From contig JAAROD010000014.1 of NCBI GenBank assembly GCA_012274445.1, positions 675,001-739,000 on the forward strand: a stretch of DNA of 64,000 bases, written 5' to 3'. The notes under the pieces were generated by a model that was not told the origin of the DNA, ran no database searches, and saw nothing but the letters and a program-made list of their open reading frames with translations. The position numbers and the translations under genes are program-made. The stretch comes from Sclerotiophoma versabilis. Its lineage: Eukaryota > Ascomycota > Dothideomycetes > Pleosporales > Didymellaceae. Below are positions 33,208 to 45,721 of this stretch, piece after piece. Each line of letters begins with the position of its first letter. Positions within the stretch are counted from its first letter, which is position 1.

Positions 33208-34870
33208 TCATACGCGGGGCTTCTTCCAGTAGTATTGCTACGACCTGTCAGTAGGGATAGTGAGTGCTACACATGATGAGACGTACCTTGTGTGTCTTCC
33301 TGACGGAGCGAAGACCGGTGCTGCGCATGCCGGCCTGGATAGTCTCTCGCCTCATCTGATCGGGGTCCATCTCAGGAACGTAGTAGTATTCACTCTCTAG
33401 CGGCTTGCCAGCAGCATCTTTGCCAATGCGGGGGATTTCTCCGACACAAGAGGTCTGTTCCAGAATCTTTCTCAGATCAGACTGCGATAGTTCGGGCAGT
33501 GGTGTGGCCGAGCGGCTGCGCTCTCCCCAGTCTTCGGTGCTCTTGACCTTGCTGGCACAAGCCTTGAGCTCAGCAGGAAGGTTGCTGTGTATCGTCGACA
33601 GAGGGTGGGAGTGGACACGAGAGTACGCCAGCTGGTTGATGACGTGGTTCTTGATAGGTGACTCCTTGAAGCGAACCGCACTAACGGAAGAGCGTTTTGA
33701 AGATGGCGAAGCCAATGGCTTACGGGGTGGTATTGGAGTATTTGCAAGGCCAGGTGTAGCGGTCGAGAATGACTCGAGGCCGCTAAGGAGGTTCTGACCG
33801 AATGGGCCAAAGGAGTGGACAACAGGATCATTCTCTTCGTCGTTGTCAGAATAGTCGTCTTCGCCGAACGACGACGTGAAGCTAGCTTTGATGTCCTTAT
33901 CCTTTGTATCAGCCTCCTGGCTCGAGCCAATGGGAGAGACTGTAGGACGAATGAAGGTCTTCTCGGGATCAAGAAGAGTTGATCCCTCATCTTGAGCATC
34001 AGCATCCTCAAACACCTGGACACCAACAGCCGGGGCGTTGGGGCCAAGCGCCTCGAAAACAGGTTGACGCATTGGGCTCTGGGAGACAGGAGAGCGGGGA
34101 ATGGCGGGAGGGCTGGAGTCAAAAGCAGCCTGTGCGCTACGACGTGTGGGGGTAGGCATGTCGTCCTCCTCAGACTCCCAAGAGAATTTTGATACTGGGA
34201 TGACCGGCCAGGCAATGACGACACGGGTGTCCTGAACATCCAGCATGATCTCTGTCTCTGGATTCTCTGAGACATACGTGTCTCCTTTGGCCAGCTCGAA
34301 CACACGGCCACCGCAATGAACCTTCGCGCCATTCCATCCTAAGCACTCGACATCAATGTGGCCGCGGGGGTAGGTGGAGTCGGGCGCGTGGTAGGCGGCT
34401 TGGACGTGAACGCGTGAGATGAGGCGGTTGGTGGACAGCTGGTAGTCTGCAGAGTTGGAGGATCTTCCCATACGAAGCAACTCTCCATTCGCGGGCAAGT
34501 CGACGGTAGGCACCGCGCCGAGAGGGGTCCGCTCTGAGAGGGCCGACACGGCGCGTTGCAGGACCGGCCTTACGTGACGCGGCGACGAGAAGTTGAGGAT
34601 GCCGGTGGACGAGGTAGGGACTGGGGTGGGGTAGTACTTCAGCTGCTGTCTCGCGAACGAGGGCGAGTCTTCCTCAAACTTGCGTTTGGAGGAGCCGGGA
34701 CGTGGAAACGGCGATGACGAGAAGTTGTCCTCGCCAAATGCGGGGAGCAGTGACGGCTTCTGCGAGTGCGTTGACAGCGACTTGGGCGTCGAAGCTGAGG
34801 GCAATTGCTGGGCCAGCTTGCTCGGGCTGGATTCCATACTGCCTGCTGCGGTGCTCGAGACGCGAGGCAC
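33208..34870 (-). CDS. FHA-domain protein, Tos4/Plm2-like
   Basis: Two exons, 33287-34870 and 33208-33237, giving 537 residues. The intron (GTACGT at 33286) ends at a TAG acceptor (33239-33238) and the second exon encodes only QYYWKKPRV. A second ATG lies 33 bases downstream (34837) and could be the true start. The N-terminal 110 residues are Ser/Pro-rich. The FHA domain spans about 120-230 with the hallmark residues GRSSNSADYQLS, ISRVHVQA and the GWNGAKVHCGG strand. The remainder is disordered with Ser-Pro sites, and the conserved tail reads PRIGKDAAGKPLESEYYY. In yeast, Tos4 and Plm2 are SBF/MBF-regulated FHA chromatin proteins in the G1/S and replication stress response; the equivalence is inferred. 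Confidence 0.82.
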
Positions 34871-36542
34871 GCGGCGTGTCGACGTCTGTGACCTGCGAGG
34901 ACGTGTTCCGAGGGCGGCTAGCCGTGCGAGGTGCCGGGTGCACTGAACACTGCCAAAGAGTGAAAGTTGAGAAAAGACTTGTGCAGGGCTAGAAGGAGGT
35001 CAAAGAGAAGCGGCCATCAGGTCAGACACGATTTTGAGGCACGTCGACGCGGTTCACGGGTGTGGAGACCAGAGAGGTCAGTCTCGGTACGGTAGCGCGT
35101 TCGAGCTCAGGCCGTTTGGAGAACCAGGAAATCACACAGTATACGCCTCCCTCGCCATCTCGCCAATTGTAGATTTTAGAGTAATCATGACCACCTGCTC
35201 TTCCTTGCTGGCTGCACCTGACAACTGGCTGCTTTTCTGCCTCGTTCTGTCTGCTTGCACACGCTGCTCTGCGGTCGTCTTCGGCGACCCTATCTCCGTT
35301 CGTTCATAAGCCCTGTGCACGAGCACAAAAGGACACGCCTATTACATCAGGTCCTCGCTCGGCTGCGTCTTGAACTTGATTTTCACTCCGTGTACCAGCC
35401 CCTTCGTGCTGCATATATTTGCTAATTCACCGCCGTCAATTGGCAGCACTGTACGCGTGGAATGATCAGTCTCCACGTAGCAGGCATATAGACGTCATCT
35501 TAGTTCAAATCTCAACCTGGCTCGAAGTTCTGAGACGCCAATTTCCGAATGAATCCTCTCTGTATAGGAGTGGAAGGTGAGGCTTTTCGACGCGTGTACA
35601 CTGCATACCCAGGGCGCCCTGCTGCAATACAAGAAGCAGAGCAATCAACCCGTAAGCTCAGCATCACACCACACGAGACATACGTATCCCAGCTGTGCTA
35701 TGCACAGCTACAACGATCGATACTTTCCTGCGATCCAGTAAGCCAGATAGCTGTCCAGCCCAAGTGGAATTGGCAGGATTAGACGCATGCAGAGCAAGCG
35801 TCACGCAAGGCAGAAACTTCTCTGCATCGGGCCGTGAAGCTGAACACGGAGTATGCGCGCAGAACGCAGCTTGTCACATTAGTGGAGCTATGAGGCAGAC
35901 GCGACGGGCGGTATAGACGCGTCGAGAATCTTTGGTCAGGCCGGTGCACGGTGCCGCCTTTGTTCCGGCTGAGCACAGCACATTGTAGACGCTGATCGGT
36001 TGTATTAAACGCATGAAGAGCCATAGAGGCCATCAAAATCATCAGGTCATCCTCGTTATTATTTGGCAGTCGTCGGCAGATTGCGTATGCATCGACTTGA
36101 GATTGAAAGCCTGTACAGATATCTTAGGCGGCGTTTGAATGTCTTAGATTCTACCCCACATTTCGAGTCAATTACACCTCGCGACCATTCATACTGGAAG
36201 GAGAGTTCTCAAACTCGGCATCTCAATAGCAACCACTCACGACGTGAACTGTAGAATTGGGATCGTAGAATAGTCAGCATGGTAAGAATATGCTTGAAAA
36301 GATCTCCTGCATGCGAGCGATGGAGCGTGTCGTATGCTTGTACGCTAAAACTCTTGACGCGCTGATTGGCCAGATGCGTCTGGGAGTTTCCTGAACAAGT
36401 AGGCGCGAACCAGCCCCGCTCGTGTGGGTCGCGGCTTCTGGTGTTTCTCCGAACGCCGACGAAAAAGTTCAGAGGTGCGGCAAGGGTCTTGTCTGTCGCC
36501 AAATTCGAAGAACGAACTTTTCCAGAGCAAATCACCGCAACA
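34871..36542. other. Intergenic between divergent FHA and L1-domain genes
   Basis: About 1.67 kb with no gene I can support; short frames on both strands lack motifs. It holds both promoters. Confidence 0.5.
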
Positions 36543-37767
36543 ATGGCCAAATCGAAGCAAGCAACGAAGAAGGTCGAGAAGAAGGCTGAGGCGCCACTCA
36601 CTACTAAAAAGCAAAATGAGACTCCGTATCAGCTGGACCCGGCGCAAGTCGAGCGAGCGGCGAACGCACTCGTTGCGCATATGAAGAAGCACAAGGAAGA
36701 GAAGGAGGCTGTCGGGACTAAGGACTTGATGGCTGACGAGGATGAGGCTGAACAGGCTGACCAGCCCATCTTTCTCAGCGTTTCCACCAAGAAGCACGTC
36801 AGCAACTCAAACAGCCTGAAGCCCACGAAGATGTTAGTTTGCACGCTACCGATCGCGCCCGGATTCATGCTGACAGCTGCACAGTACTCTGCCCCATCCT
36901 ATTATTGCAAGTGACGCTAAGATCTGCATCTTCACCAAGGACCCCCAACGAGCATACAAGGACCTCGTCGCCTCGGACGCCTTCCCTGCCACACTCCGCG
37001 AGCGTGTTGGCCGTGTTCTCGGTGTAGAGAAGCTCAAGAAGAAGTTCAAGTCTTTCGAGCAGAAGCGCGCCCTCCTCGCCGACTACGACATCTTCATGGT
37101 TGATGACCGAGTCATTAAGATTGTCGCCGACTTCCTCGGCAAGGTCTTCTACGGCAGCAAGTCTAAGCGGCCAATCCCGATCAGATTGACTGCCGGCGCA
37201 TTTGTCGAAAAGACTGCGAAGAAGGAAAAGGAGCCTCAGAACGTGGTTGGCACACCACAAGGCGTTGCAAAAGAAATTGAGACCGCGCTGAATTCGACAT
37301 ACCTCAGCATGAGCGCCTCGGCCAACACCTCGATCAAGATTGGCAACCTCTCTCAGAGTGCTGTGCAGATCAAGGAGAACACTGAAGCTGTCATCGCCGC
37401 TATCATCCCCAAGCACATCGAGCAGGGTTGGCGCAACGTTCGTAGCCTGCACATCAAGGGTCCGGCCACAAAAGCCCTGCCTATTTGGCTGGCTGACGAG
37501 CTGTGGGTCGACGACTCACAGGTGCTGGACGAGCCCTTCCAGAAGAAGAGCATCGGCGAGGGGAAGACTGCACAGACAAAGCGCAAGTGGGAGGAGTGGG
37601 AGGAGGAGCTGCTCGATGAAGAGGAGCTCGCCCAGAAGAAGGCAAAGAGGGAGGCCAAGAAGGCAAAGAAGGCCGGACCCGCCAAGAAGAGCTCGTTGAG
37701 CAAGGAGAAGAGGAAAGCACTGAAGCAGAATGTGCTGTCATCGGTACAGACACCGTTGATCGCATGA
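36543..37767 (+). CDS. Ribosomal L1-fold ribosome biogenesis protein (Cic1/Utp30-like)
   Basis: Two exons, 36543-36832 and 36885-37767, giving 390 residues; the intron is GTTAGT/CACAG and the splice reads KPTKITLPHPIIASDAK. A lysine-rich N-terminus is followed by a ribosomal L1-like domain from about residue 40 to 300, with typical elements TLPHPI, LADYDIFMVDDRVI, PIPIRLTAG and VQIKENTEAVIAAIIPKHIEQGW. The C-terminal 80 residues form a charged helical tail rich in Glu and Lys (KRKWEEWEEELLDEEEL), likely a coiled coil and nucleolar signal. Fungal relatives act in pre-rRNA processing of the large or small subunit; which of Cic1 or Utp30 it matches cannot be decided by eye. Confidence 0.85.
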
Positions 37768-38243
37768 GTTGTGACATGAGTAATTGCATATGACGGCGCA
37801 TCGGCGTTAGGGAGCTCAAAAGACATGTTGCATAGTGGGCACAATACCATTTGCGAATCTAAAGTACTTTTCTGGCATCCTTCTATTGCTTTGCGACCAA
37901 CCATGGATTGGTTTGTGCTTCGCTTTTTACAGTCTCATAATCTATCCTAGTGCTCGATACAGTGTAGTCATGTCGTTCGTCCAAAGCTGACTATGGTGAG
38001 TCTCAGAAGGCCTTCGACCGGATGCAGTTATGGCATAGTCAAAATCAAACTGAGGAAGTGTTAGGAAGTGGTCCCAGCAGTGAGAGGCACTTCCTGAATT
38101 TCGTATGCTGTTGCTGTCAGCCTCGCTCGGGCGTGTCTCGGCTCCCATTGGCTCAGGCGCGTCGCTGACGACATGGGTTGCAGCACGCCCTCAACTCGCG
38201 CCTCATCAAGCAGCGTAACGACAAAACACCACTACCAGCCAAA

Positions 38244-39236
38244 ATGCTACCATCACTGTCGCTGTCAGCGCTAATCCTCAGCGCACGGGTCTTAGCCTCG
38301 CCGTTCTCCGAGCCCACCGGTGACCCTCTCCCGCTCCTCATCTGGCACGGCCTAGGCGACAACTACGCCGCCGATGGTCTCGCGGAAGTCGCCTCTCTTG
38401 CCGAAGAGACAAACCCAGGAACATACGTCTACATCATCCGTCTCGATGAAGATGCCTCCTCCGACCGCACTGCGACCTTCCTCGGCAATGTCACCGAGCA
38501 GATAGCCAGCGTCTGCGCCGCCATCAACGCCGACCCCATTCTGTCCTCCGCGCCTGGCGTCAATGCGCTCGGCTTCTCGCAGGGTGGACAATTCCTGCGT
38601 GGACTTGTCGAGCGCTGTGGCGGCGACAATGGCATTCAAGTGAAGAACCTCGTCACGTTCGGCAGCCAGCACAATGGAATTGCGAAGTACCAGATTTGCA
38701 AGCCCACCGACTGGCTCTGCAAGGGCTACATCGGCCTGCTCAAAGCAAACACCTGGGGCACATGGGTCCAGGGCCACCTCGTGCCGGCGCAGTACTTCAA
38801 GGCCGTAGATGAGGTGACGGGCGAGCCGACGGAAGAATATCTTTCCAACAGCAATTTCATCGCGGACATCAACAATGAGCGCGTGCTCAAGAATGTTACG
38901 TACGCCCAAAACTTCGCGCAGCTGGACAACTTCGTCATGTATGTCTTCGAGAATGACACGACAGTCATTCCTAAAGAGACAGGATGGTTCGCACAGACGA
39001 ACCTGACGAGTGGAGAGGTGGTCGAGTTGAGGGATAGGCAGATCTACAAGGAGGATTGGATTGGGTTGAAGAAGTTGGATAAGAAGGGTGGGCTGCACTT
39101 CAAGACAACAAAGGGCGAGCATATGTCACTTGGGGAGAAGGTGCTGAGTGAGGTTTTCAGGGAGTGGTTCGCGCCGCCAAAAGAGAGCTGGAAGAAGACA
39201 GTTGAGAATGTGGTGCAGGAGGTTATAGAGTTGTAG
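38244..39236 (+). CDS. Palmitoyl-protein thioesterase 1 (lysosomal/vacuolar lipase-like hydrolase)
   Basis: Intronless, 330 residues. The ATG at 38244 gives a signal peptide (MLPSLSLSALILSARVLA); an upstream in-frame ATG would hide it. The alpha/beta hydrolase fold shows LPLLIWHGLGDN (oxyanion strand), the nucleophile GFSQGG with Ser-112, the acid in YVFENDTTVIP and the catalytic His in KGEHMSLG (His-293). N-glycosylation sequons NVT, NVT and NLT are present. The enzyme removes S-palmitoyl groups from proteins during vacuolar degradation. Full length for the family. Confidence 0.93.
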   Translation: MLPSLSLSALILSARVLASPFSEPTGDPLPLLIWHGLGDNYAADGLAEVASLAEETNPGTYVYIIRLDEDASSDRTATFLGNVTEQIASVCAAINADPILSSAPGVNALGFSQGGQFLRGLVERCGGDNGIQVKNLVTFGSQHNGIAKYQICKPTDWLCKGYIGLLKANTWGTWVQGHLVPAQYFKAVDEVTGEPTEEYLSNSNFIADINNERVLKNVTYAQNFAQLDNFVMYVFENDTTVIPKETGWFAQTNLTSGEVVELRDRQIYKEDWIGLKKLDKKGGLHFKTTKGEHMSLGEKVLSEVFREWFAPPKESWKKTVENVVQEVIEL

Positions 39237-39403
39237 CATTTTTATTCAAAACTGTCATATCGAAGGTCGGCATTTCCACCAAGTACGTTGCATTTACACC
39301 GCCCTTGAACCGATAGTCAGTGTACGACAGCCTCTAATCAGAACTAGCGACTTCAAATCAAGCAATTATCACACACATGCGTACCAGTTCCATCGACCGC
39401 TGA

Positions 39404-40553
39404 CTAGTTACCCGTATCTAACCTGCCAGCGCTCAAGCTCTCAGAGGTAGTACGACTTGTCACCACAGAATTCTTTTTCTTCGATTGCTTCACCAGTTCA
39501 GACTCACCCGTTCCGCAAGTGCCATCCTCTACAAGTCCGTCTTTCGCAGCAACATGGCTCTCTGTCTCAACTGCATCATCCAAGCCAACATTCCTTCTGT
39601 CCTGCCACTCTACAACAGCCAACACTGCATCCCGCAAGGCCTGCGCAACATCCCCACTCTCACCATCTTCAACCCACACAACCAGCCGCTGGGAGAAGTC
39701 CACGTCAACAATCGGGACCCTCAGCATCTTAAAAGCATGCTCGGCCGATGCCGCGAGTTTCGCTTGCCTCAGCGCTATAAGATCCAGTGTAGCGATCCCA
39801 ACTCGCTCATTTGGATATTGTTGCTGCAGCGCGTCCGCTCTTGCGGAGGCAGATTCGTAATTTGTTTCAAGGAGCAGAAACGGCATTTGCAGCTCTGGTA
39901 TGCAGGGGGAGCATGAATTGCGAATTAATGTCAGGCTAGATTGCAGCCAAGAGGAGGCGTAGCTGAGGCTGGCAAATTCGTCGAGCCGAGTGGCTTCTAT
40001 TGGTAATTGGCATATTTTGGATAAAAAAGAACCTTCGGTATTTAGGTCTGAGATGAGGTGGACGAGAAAGCATTGCGTAGAGAAATCTGTTTGTGACGCG
40101 AGGAGGCTGTCGGACTCGGTGATGGAGGTGAAGATTAGATCCAGAGACTGTCGGATGTGGGTTTTGGTAGATTCTGATCTGGTGAATATATGCAATTTTT
40201 GCGTGTATGGATCATTACTTACCTGAACAGGGGTATTTGTCGGGCACGCTCAATTTGGTCAGTGAGTTACTGAGCATTCGCTGCACCTCGCGGCCCTTCT
40301 TTCTCCCCAAGCAGAGATACCTCTTGAGCCGATGCTGTTTGGAAGCCTGGGTTTCGATGGCCTGGGACGTCTGAGATGCCTTTTTGCCCCTCTTCCATCG
40401 CAATGATACGAACCAGTCCTGTATTGACTTCTTAATCGTCCCACCTCTCTTGGTGATGTCCTCAGTAGACATGATCTCTATGTTGTGGTTGCAGCACTCG
40501 CAGTACGACGGACCGAAGCGGACGCGAAAGCATTCGAGGACAGGAGAAAGCAT
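39404..40553 (-). CDS. Conserved-looking hypothetical protein, 366 residues
   Basis: Two exons, 40223-40553 and 39404-40173. The intron starts GTAAGT at 40222; of two nearby acceptors only ATCAG (ending 40174) keeps the frame, joining SVPDKYPCS to ESTKTHIRQ. The N-terminus has MLSPVLECFRVRFGPSYCECC, then a basic region rich in Lys/Arg (WKRGKKASQTSQ, RLKRYLCLGRKKGRE). The middle has Leu-rich helices (TRLDEFASLSYASSWLQSSL; SASARADALQQQYPNERVGI), and the tail is polar Ser/Thr/Lys. No signal peptide or TM. I do not recognise a family; it may be restricted to Dothideomycetes or related fungi. Confidence 0.65.
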
Positions 40554-41572
40554 GATTGTTATTATTTTGCGTTGCGATGGCGTCCGGGGAGAACATGTCG
40601 AGGTACGCATGTTGTCTCCTCCATGCGTACCAAGGTTCGTCGTCCCTGTCCCTGGTTTCAAGAGGACAACCAACCAGCATAGCAGAATGCTCATCAGGGT
40701 CGTATGTTCAATAATCAAAGTTTTGCTTCCCCTAGTTTTGGTGTCCAATCTCGGTGTGCACAATAACGGTACATCTTGTTGGAAAGTTTCCTTTCTCCGA
40801 ACCGTTGTATGCAATCTCGCACCCCATACATCCTAAACATATAGCAAAAGAGGATACTGCAGTTTTCATGACCTGTTGAAGTTGGGATTCGGTGGTTGAG
40901 GTGTGTACAGCAAAAAAATTAACTTGCGCTACAGGCACTGGTATGATCTAGTTTCGGGGTATGGCAGCTGCAGAAGCATATTGTACAACCTCGTGTCATT
41001 CAGGGCAGCAGCGACGACATTAAGTATGACAGGCGTGACACGAGCTCATCAACCTCAGACAACTGATACGTACGTACGTCTAGACAACCAACTTCTCGAG
41101 ATTCGAAGGTCTTGGCTGGTCTTTACTGATTGTGTTGCGCAGGCGTCAGATGATGCTGGAGAACTTCGTTCGGGCGCTTGTCCTGAGGCTCTGAACCACT
41201 TTTTCATTGTCATACAGTTAGCTGATAGATTCATTTAGATTGAATGTATAGACAGCAAAATATCTATTACTGTATGGCGCGGCAGTGACGTTGCAAGCTA
41301 CGACATCTCAAGCAAAGGCAAACGGTATCACCGACCGCCTTCACTCGCTTCCTTACTCATCGTTTGTTTGCTGCCCCGAAACCGTTGGCTTTCCCTTCCA
41401 GCCGTACCGCGCCAACACCTGCTCTTCTTAACATTCACGCTCGCTCACTGTCAATCGACGTTGACGCTCATTTCTGTCTCCAGCTGTCCTCAACATCCAC
41501 TCAACATTTTGGCAGTTTGACGCCCATAGAAGCTAAAAAAAAATAGCGGCAAACGACCAAGACACTCGCAAC
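40554..41572. other. Intergenic between divergent genes
   Basis: About 1 kb. Only short open frames; contains the promoters of the 366-residue protein and of the small secreted protein. A short tacgtacgtac palindromic run occurs near 41068. Confidence 0.45.
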
Positions 41573-41960
41573 ATGAAGACCACGATCTTATCGCTCGCTC
41601 TCGCCCTCAGCGCCGCAGTGTCCGCCATTGCAGCTGCAGCTGCGCCAGGGCTGGGCTTTCGCGACACTGCAGAGGGTACCATCGACTGCAACTACTGCAC
41701 CAGCATGCTTGACTTCTGCTTCAAGGTGAGTCGCCTCATGTCCGAGCTGACTTGCGATTGGAGTACTGACTTTTATGCAGAACGGTCATACTGAAGGTCA
41801 AGAAGGCTGCAAGCAGACCTGCCGTGAGCACGTGTGCCATCGCACACCAGAGGTGAATTGGAATTTCTGATGCAGCCTCGTTGTACTAACATGTGTACAG
41901 TGCAGGGATTGTCATGGCGAGTTCGATCAATGCCCTGAGCAGTCGCGTTACCGCATCTAG
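41573..41960 (+). CDS. Small secreted cysteine-rich protein (effector-like)
   Basis: Three exons, 41573-41725, 41781-41852 and 41901-41960, giving 94 residues; both introns are GT-AG and all junctions are phase 0, with no stop. Residues 1-24 are a strong signal peptide ending in an Ala run. The mature part of about 70 residues has nine cysteines: DCNYC, DFC, GC, TC, VC, then CRDC and QC, and is rich in His and charged residues. No TM follows. Size, secretion and cysteine content are those of small secreted proteins or candidate effectors, but no known fold is recognised and function is unknown. Isolated between two sparse intervals. Confidence 0.8.
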
Positions 41961-44013
41961 TCTCAGATAGCGTTGGCAGCTGCTCGGTGAGCTGGACCAG
42001 ATATTCTGGAGATAGCCGATGACACTTGGAGACCAAGAAATGTGAAACCATGAATTTTGGTTGGACACCATCTCAGATTAGCTTCGCTAGGAATATTGTT
42101 GCAGACCTCCTAGCGAATGCACAACCTACAGCAGATTCACGACATTCATGAACTGAGGTCTGGAAGTTTTGAACAGGGCAGTAACCATCCGATGTGGCCG
42201 TTACGTTCTGTAGACTCTAGTATATTTTTCGGCACTTCTATACACCCGGCATGTGCTAAGTACCTCCGTCTCTCAAGTTTGTGACTTTGATAATTCAGGA
42301 GGCACGATCGTGTATGTGTTGATGTCCTCAAAACGCCGACAGCCGATCCGCAAGGGGGTCCTTCCATATCCAAGGATGGAGCTGTGTGGTATAGATGCAG
42401 CCTGACTGCGCGGTGGTTCCTGGTATTGAGATCTCAAACTGTCATCCTAGGTCTGCACCCACCTGACAGTGTAGTAGATGAACAGCGCAACGTCAGGTAC
42501 AAAGTATAAACCGAGTCAAAAATCAATTTTCTATCTCAGCCTAACAAGGTGTAGTTTGCACTTCCTAGCTATATTGACTCCGGTTCGTACGAATGAGTAG
42601 AGGACTGGAAACTGCCGACTAGGAGCATGCAGATGTAAATCAAGGAACAGATGCATATCCACTCGGCATAGCAGGACTAGGCTTCGATTGCACTGGACAA
42701 TTCGACCTTCATCAGTGTTACTACAGGGTGACTAAGAAATTCGCCGTAGGAGAGAAGTGGGTAGTTGTGTGAACGTATTCAAGGCAGGCAGGATGTGCAC
42801 AGCCACTGCAGGATGCGCTCGAAGTGAAGTGCCTTGTACCTGCAAGCCTATATCGTCTGACTGTCCAAAACACGTTCAATGTCAACCGCATCTTCCTTGC
42901 CCATTGATCTGTCAACGAATTCCACAGGCAGTATCCTCGACCCGGTGGCACTCTGTGCACATGTCCTGTTCCCTAAACTTTCGATATAAATTCACGCTTA
43001 GTATGCCTTTTCTTTTTTTTTCTTTTTTTCCCTCAAAGTGTACACGTCCAAAAATCAATAAATAGTACTCAGTAGCTTTGAAGCTTCGAAAGGCAAAGAG
43101 ATTATCAGCAAAACGATCCCTCCACATCCACGGGTAGAATTACGTGGTACAAACGCAATCTGATCATGTAGTAATTGTGGATATTGATACTTCTGACTTT
43201 CTTTGAAATGTTCATATGGGTTATCTTCTGAACAATGATGATGTTTCCTTGGCAGATACCCATACAGTGTAGGTTTAATGGGTTGCTAGAATTTGAAGGG
43301 CGAATGTCTGCTAACATGAGTGGAGAGTGGAGAGTTCATTGAGTAGCACCTGTTGAGCTTTCAACTCCTTCTGAAGGGGTTGTCTTTAACGGTGTGCCCA
43401 GAATGATCAACTTCATCCTAATCGTCAAGAAACAAGATATATCGTAATGAGTGCATGTACCAGATACAGTGTTATCAAGCACAACGTGGTTGCACGTGCG
43501 AGGCACGCTCGCGTCGTGAGTTTCGGCGCGAGGAGACGCAAAACAAAGTAGACCTTTTCTTTTCTTGACATATTCATAGCTTTTGCAAAGCCCAAGATCA
43601 GAATCATTCTGGTGATGCGAAGAGTAACAGATTTGACAATAGTCTCTGCGCCGCGCGACTGCCATTCTGCATTGCAGGCTCAGTGTCTACACTCAACCAG
43701 ACTTTTCTTCGTTATTGCATACATCTACAACATAGTGACTTGATATGACACTTGTCGAACTGTTGGCCGTTTGACAAGCGGATGAGATGCTGGCTCCCTA
43801 TGGTCAAGAGGAACAATCAAAATAGTTTAAGAGGTTGGGTGTGTAACTTGATGGATATCATTGAAGCTATATCTACATATGTTTCCTGTACAAAGCCCCA
43901 TCTCAGCCTCTCTCGTACCTATAAATTGACAACACCCAAAAGAATGGAGCAATGCGAAGGTTGCTGATGATGTGACTCCGCGATCAGCCTTTTCAAGGCA
44001 TCGCTTGGCGTGT
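41961..44013. other. Gene-poor interval
   Basis: About 2 kb, AT-rich in places (for example a T-rich run at 43006-43030). No gene supported; a 109-codon minus-strand frame at 43336-43665 has no motif. Confidence 0.5.
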
Positions 44014-45721
44014 TTATGCATCTAACACTTGAAGCATTTCCTTTACGCTGGTGAACTTCTCCCTTGCCTTGCCCTTCACCTTCCCTCGAGCTCTTTCAGC
44101 TTCATCTATTCTCTTCCAATCTGCCCAGCTGAGCGGACGTACGCCTTGTGCCTCCACTTCTCTCTTGACACCGTCCCAGCCTAGGCGTGTACTTCCTTCT
44201 CCTCCGTGCGTATTAAGGAACGGTACGTCGTTCTCCCAATCGTGTGCAATGACGTCTGCGGAAGTGAATGCGTCCTGCATGGTACTGGCAATGACACCTG
44301 TGGGACCGCGCTTCACCCATCCTGCGCAGTACATGCCCGCAACGTGACCCGCTGTCAGATTACCGGGACCAGCATCTAGCGAAATGACTCGTCCATGAGC
44401 ATCATTTGGTATGATGCCTAGCTTCGAGTCGAAAGGAACACCCAAGTCGGATAAGCCAGGCACCGCCGTAGACTTGTAGCCCACCGACCGAAAGGCGAGT
44501 GAGGCAGGGACAGTAATGTCATCTTCCGTAGGTTGCACACGTGCAGAGGGGTCGAGTGGATCAGCATCAAGTAGAAACTGCTGCTTTCTGAATGTGACAG
44601 ATGACAAATGGTTCGACCGTTCTTGCGCATGCATCGAGGACGGTGCCTTCAAGAAGTCGAGGCTCCATGACCGTTCGACTTCCTCTGGTGTAGCTGTACT
44701 GCCTTTCAGTAAGACTTCGGCGGTACGCTTCTGCACTCGGGGCAGTTTCTTGATCTCAGCAGGATAGAAGGATCGGTCGATAGGGTGGAAGGCGACGGAG
44801 GGAATCTTCATCAGCTCGCGAGCTTCTTTGACGGTAAAGGCGACCTTTTTGACGATCAGTACAGAAGCTCATGAGGCCAGCCTGTGGGCTTACCTGTAGC
44901 GGCCCTCGTCTACCCACCACCCTCACTTGCTTGATCTTGCTCTCTGACAGGGCTTGAATAGCTTGCTCCGTGATGTCTGTTTTCCTGAGGTGGTCCAGAG
45001 GGGCAAGGAGAATTCGCGCCACATCCAGCGCTACATTTCCCTGCCCAATGACGACAGCATGCTCTCCACTCTGCAAATCCGGCTTCAAGTTCTGAAACTG
45101 TGGCAGCCCATTATACCACCCCACGAATGCTCTTGCAGAAAACACGCCCTCCAGATCCTCGCCCGGTATGCCCAGCCTCCTATCCTCATCTGCGCCGTAC
45201 GAGAACAGCATAGCATCGTAGTGGGGTTTCAGCTTTGCCAGCTCAATGTCATAGCCAACACGCACATTGCCAATGTAGTTGAAGCGCGGCGACTGTGCTA
45301 CCTCTTCGAAAGTATCCTGGCAGTTCTTGACTTCTGGATGGTCTGGCGCTACGCCAAATCGTACGAGGCCATAGGGCACTGGTAGCTGCTCGTACATGTC
45401 GATGGCGGCATCTTGTACTTTGTGCAGAAGTCGATGCGCTGTGTAGAAGCCAGCTGGCCCAGAGCCTATAATGGCTACGCGCAAGCCTTTTCGTGAAGGC
45501 GCAGCGGTGCTGTACGGATTGCGCCGAGTGGGTAAAAGAGCTGTTGTTGACTTTGACGTACTTTTCAGTGGTCGGGACGGTCTTGTGCTGAAGCTGCTGT
45601 AGTTTCGAGATGGCTGAAGGGCGCCATCCTCACGTGTTACGCGCACAACCCGAGCTGCTATATGTCGGGTGCAGCTGGTGCAGACGTACGACGATGGTAG
45701 GAGGCGTTTCGTAGACATCAT
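44014..45721 (-). CDS. ARH1: Mitochondrial NADPH:adrenodoxin oxidoreductase (Arh1)
   Basis: Two exons, 44894-45721 and 44014-44844 (intron GTAAGC/AAAAG, 48 bases, phase 0), giving 552 residues; the splice reads RRGPLQVAFTVKEAREL. A Ser/Arg-rich mitochondrial presequence covers about 75 residues. FAD binding is at GSGPAG (86-91), followed by the family signature LPVPYGLVRFGVAPDHPEVKN; NADPH binding is at GQGNVALD (226-233); the C-terminal FAD contact is in GMYCAGWVKRGPTGVIAST. The enzyme passes electrons from NADPH to mitochondrial ferredoxin (Yah1) for Fe-S cluster and haem A synthesis. A second in-frame ATG follows the first immediately. Confidence 0.95.
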
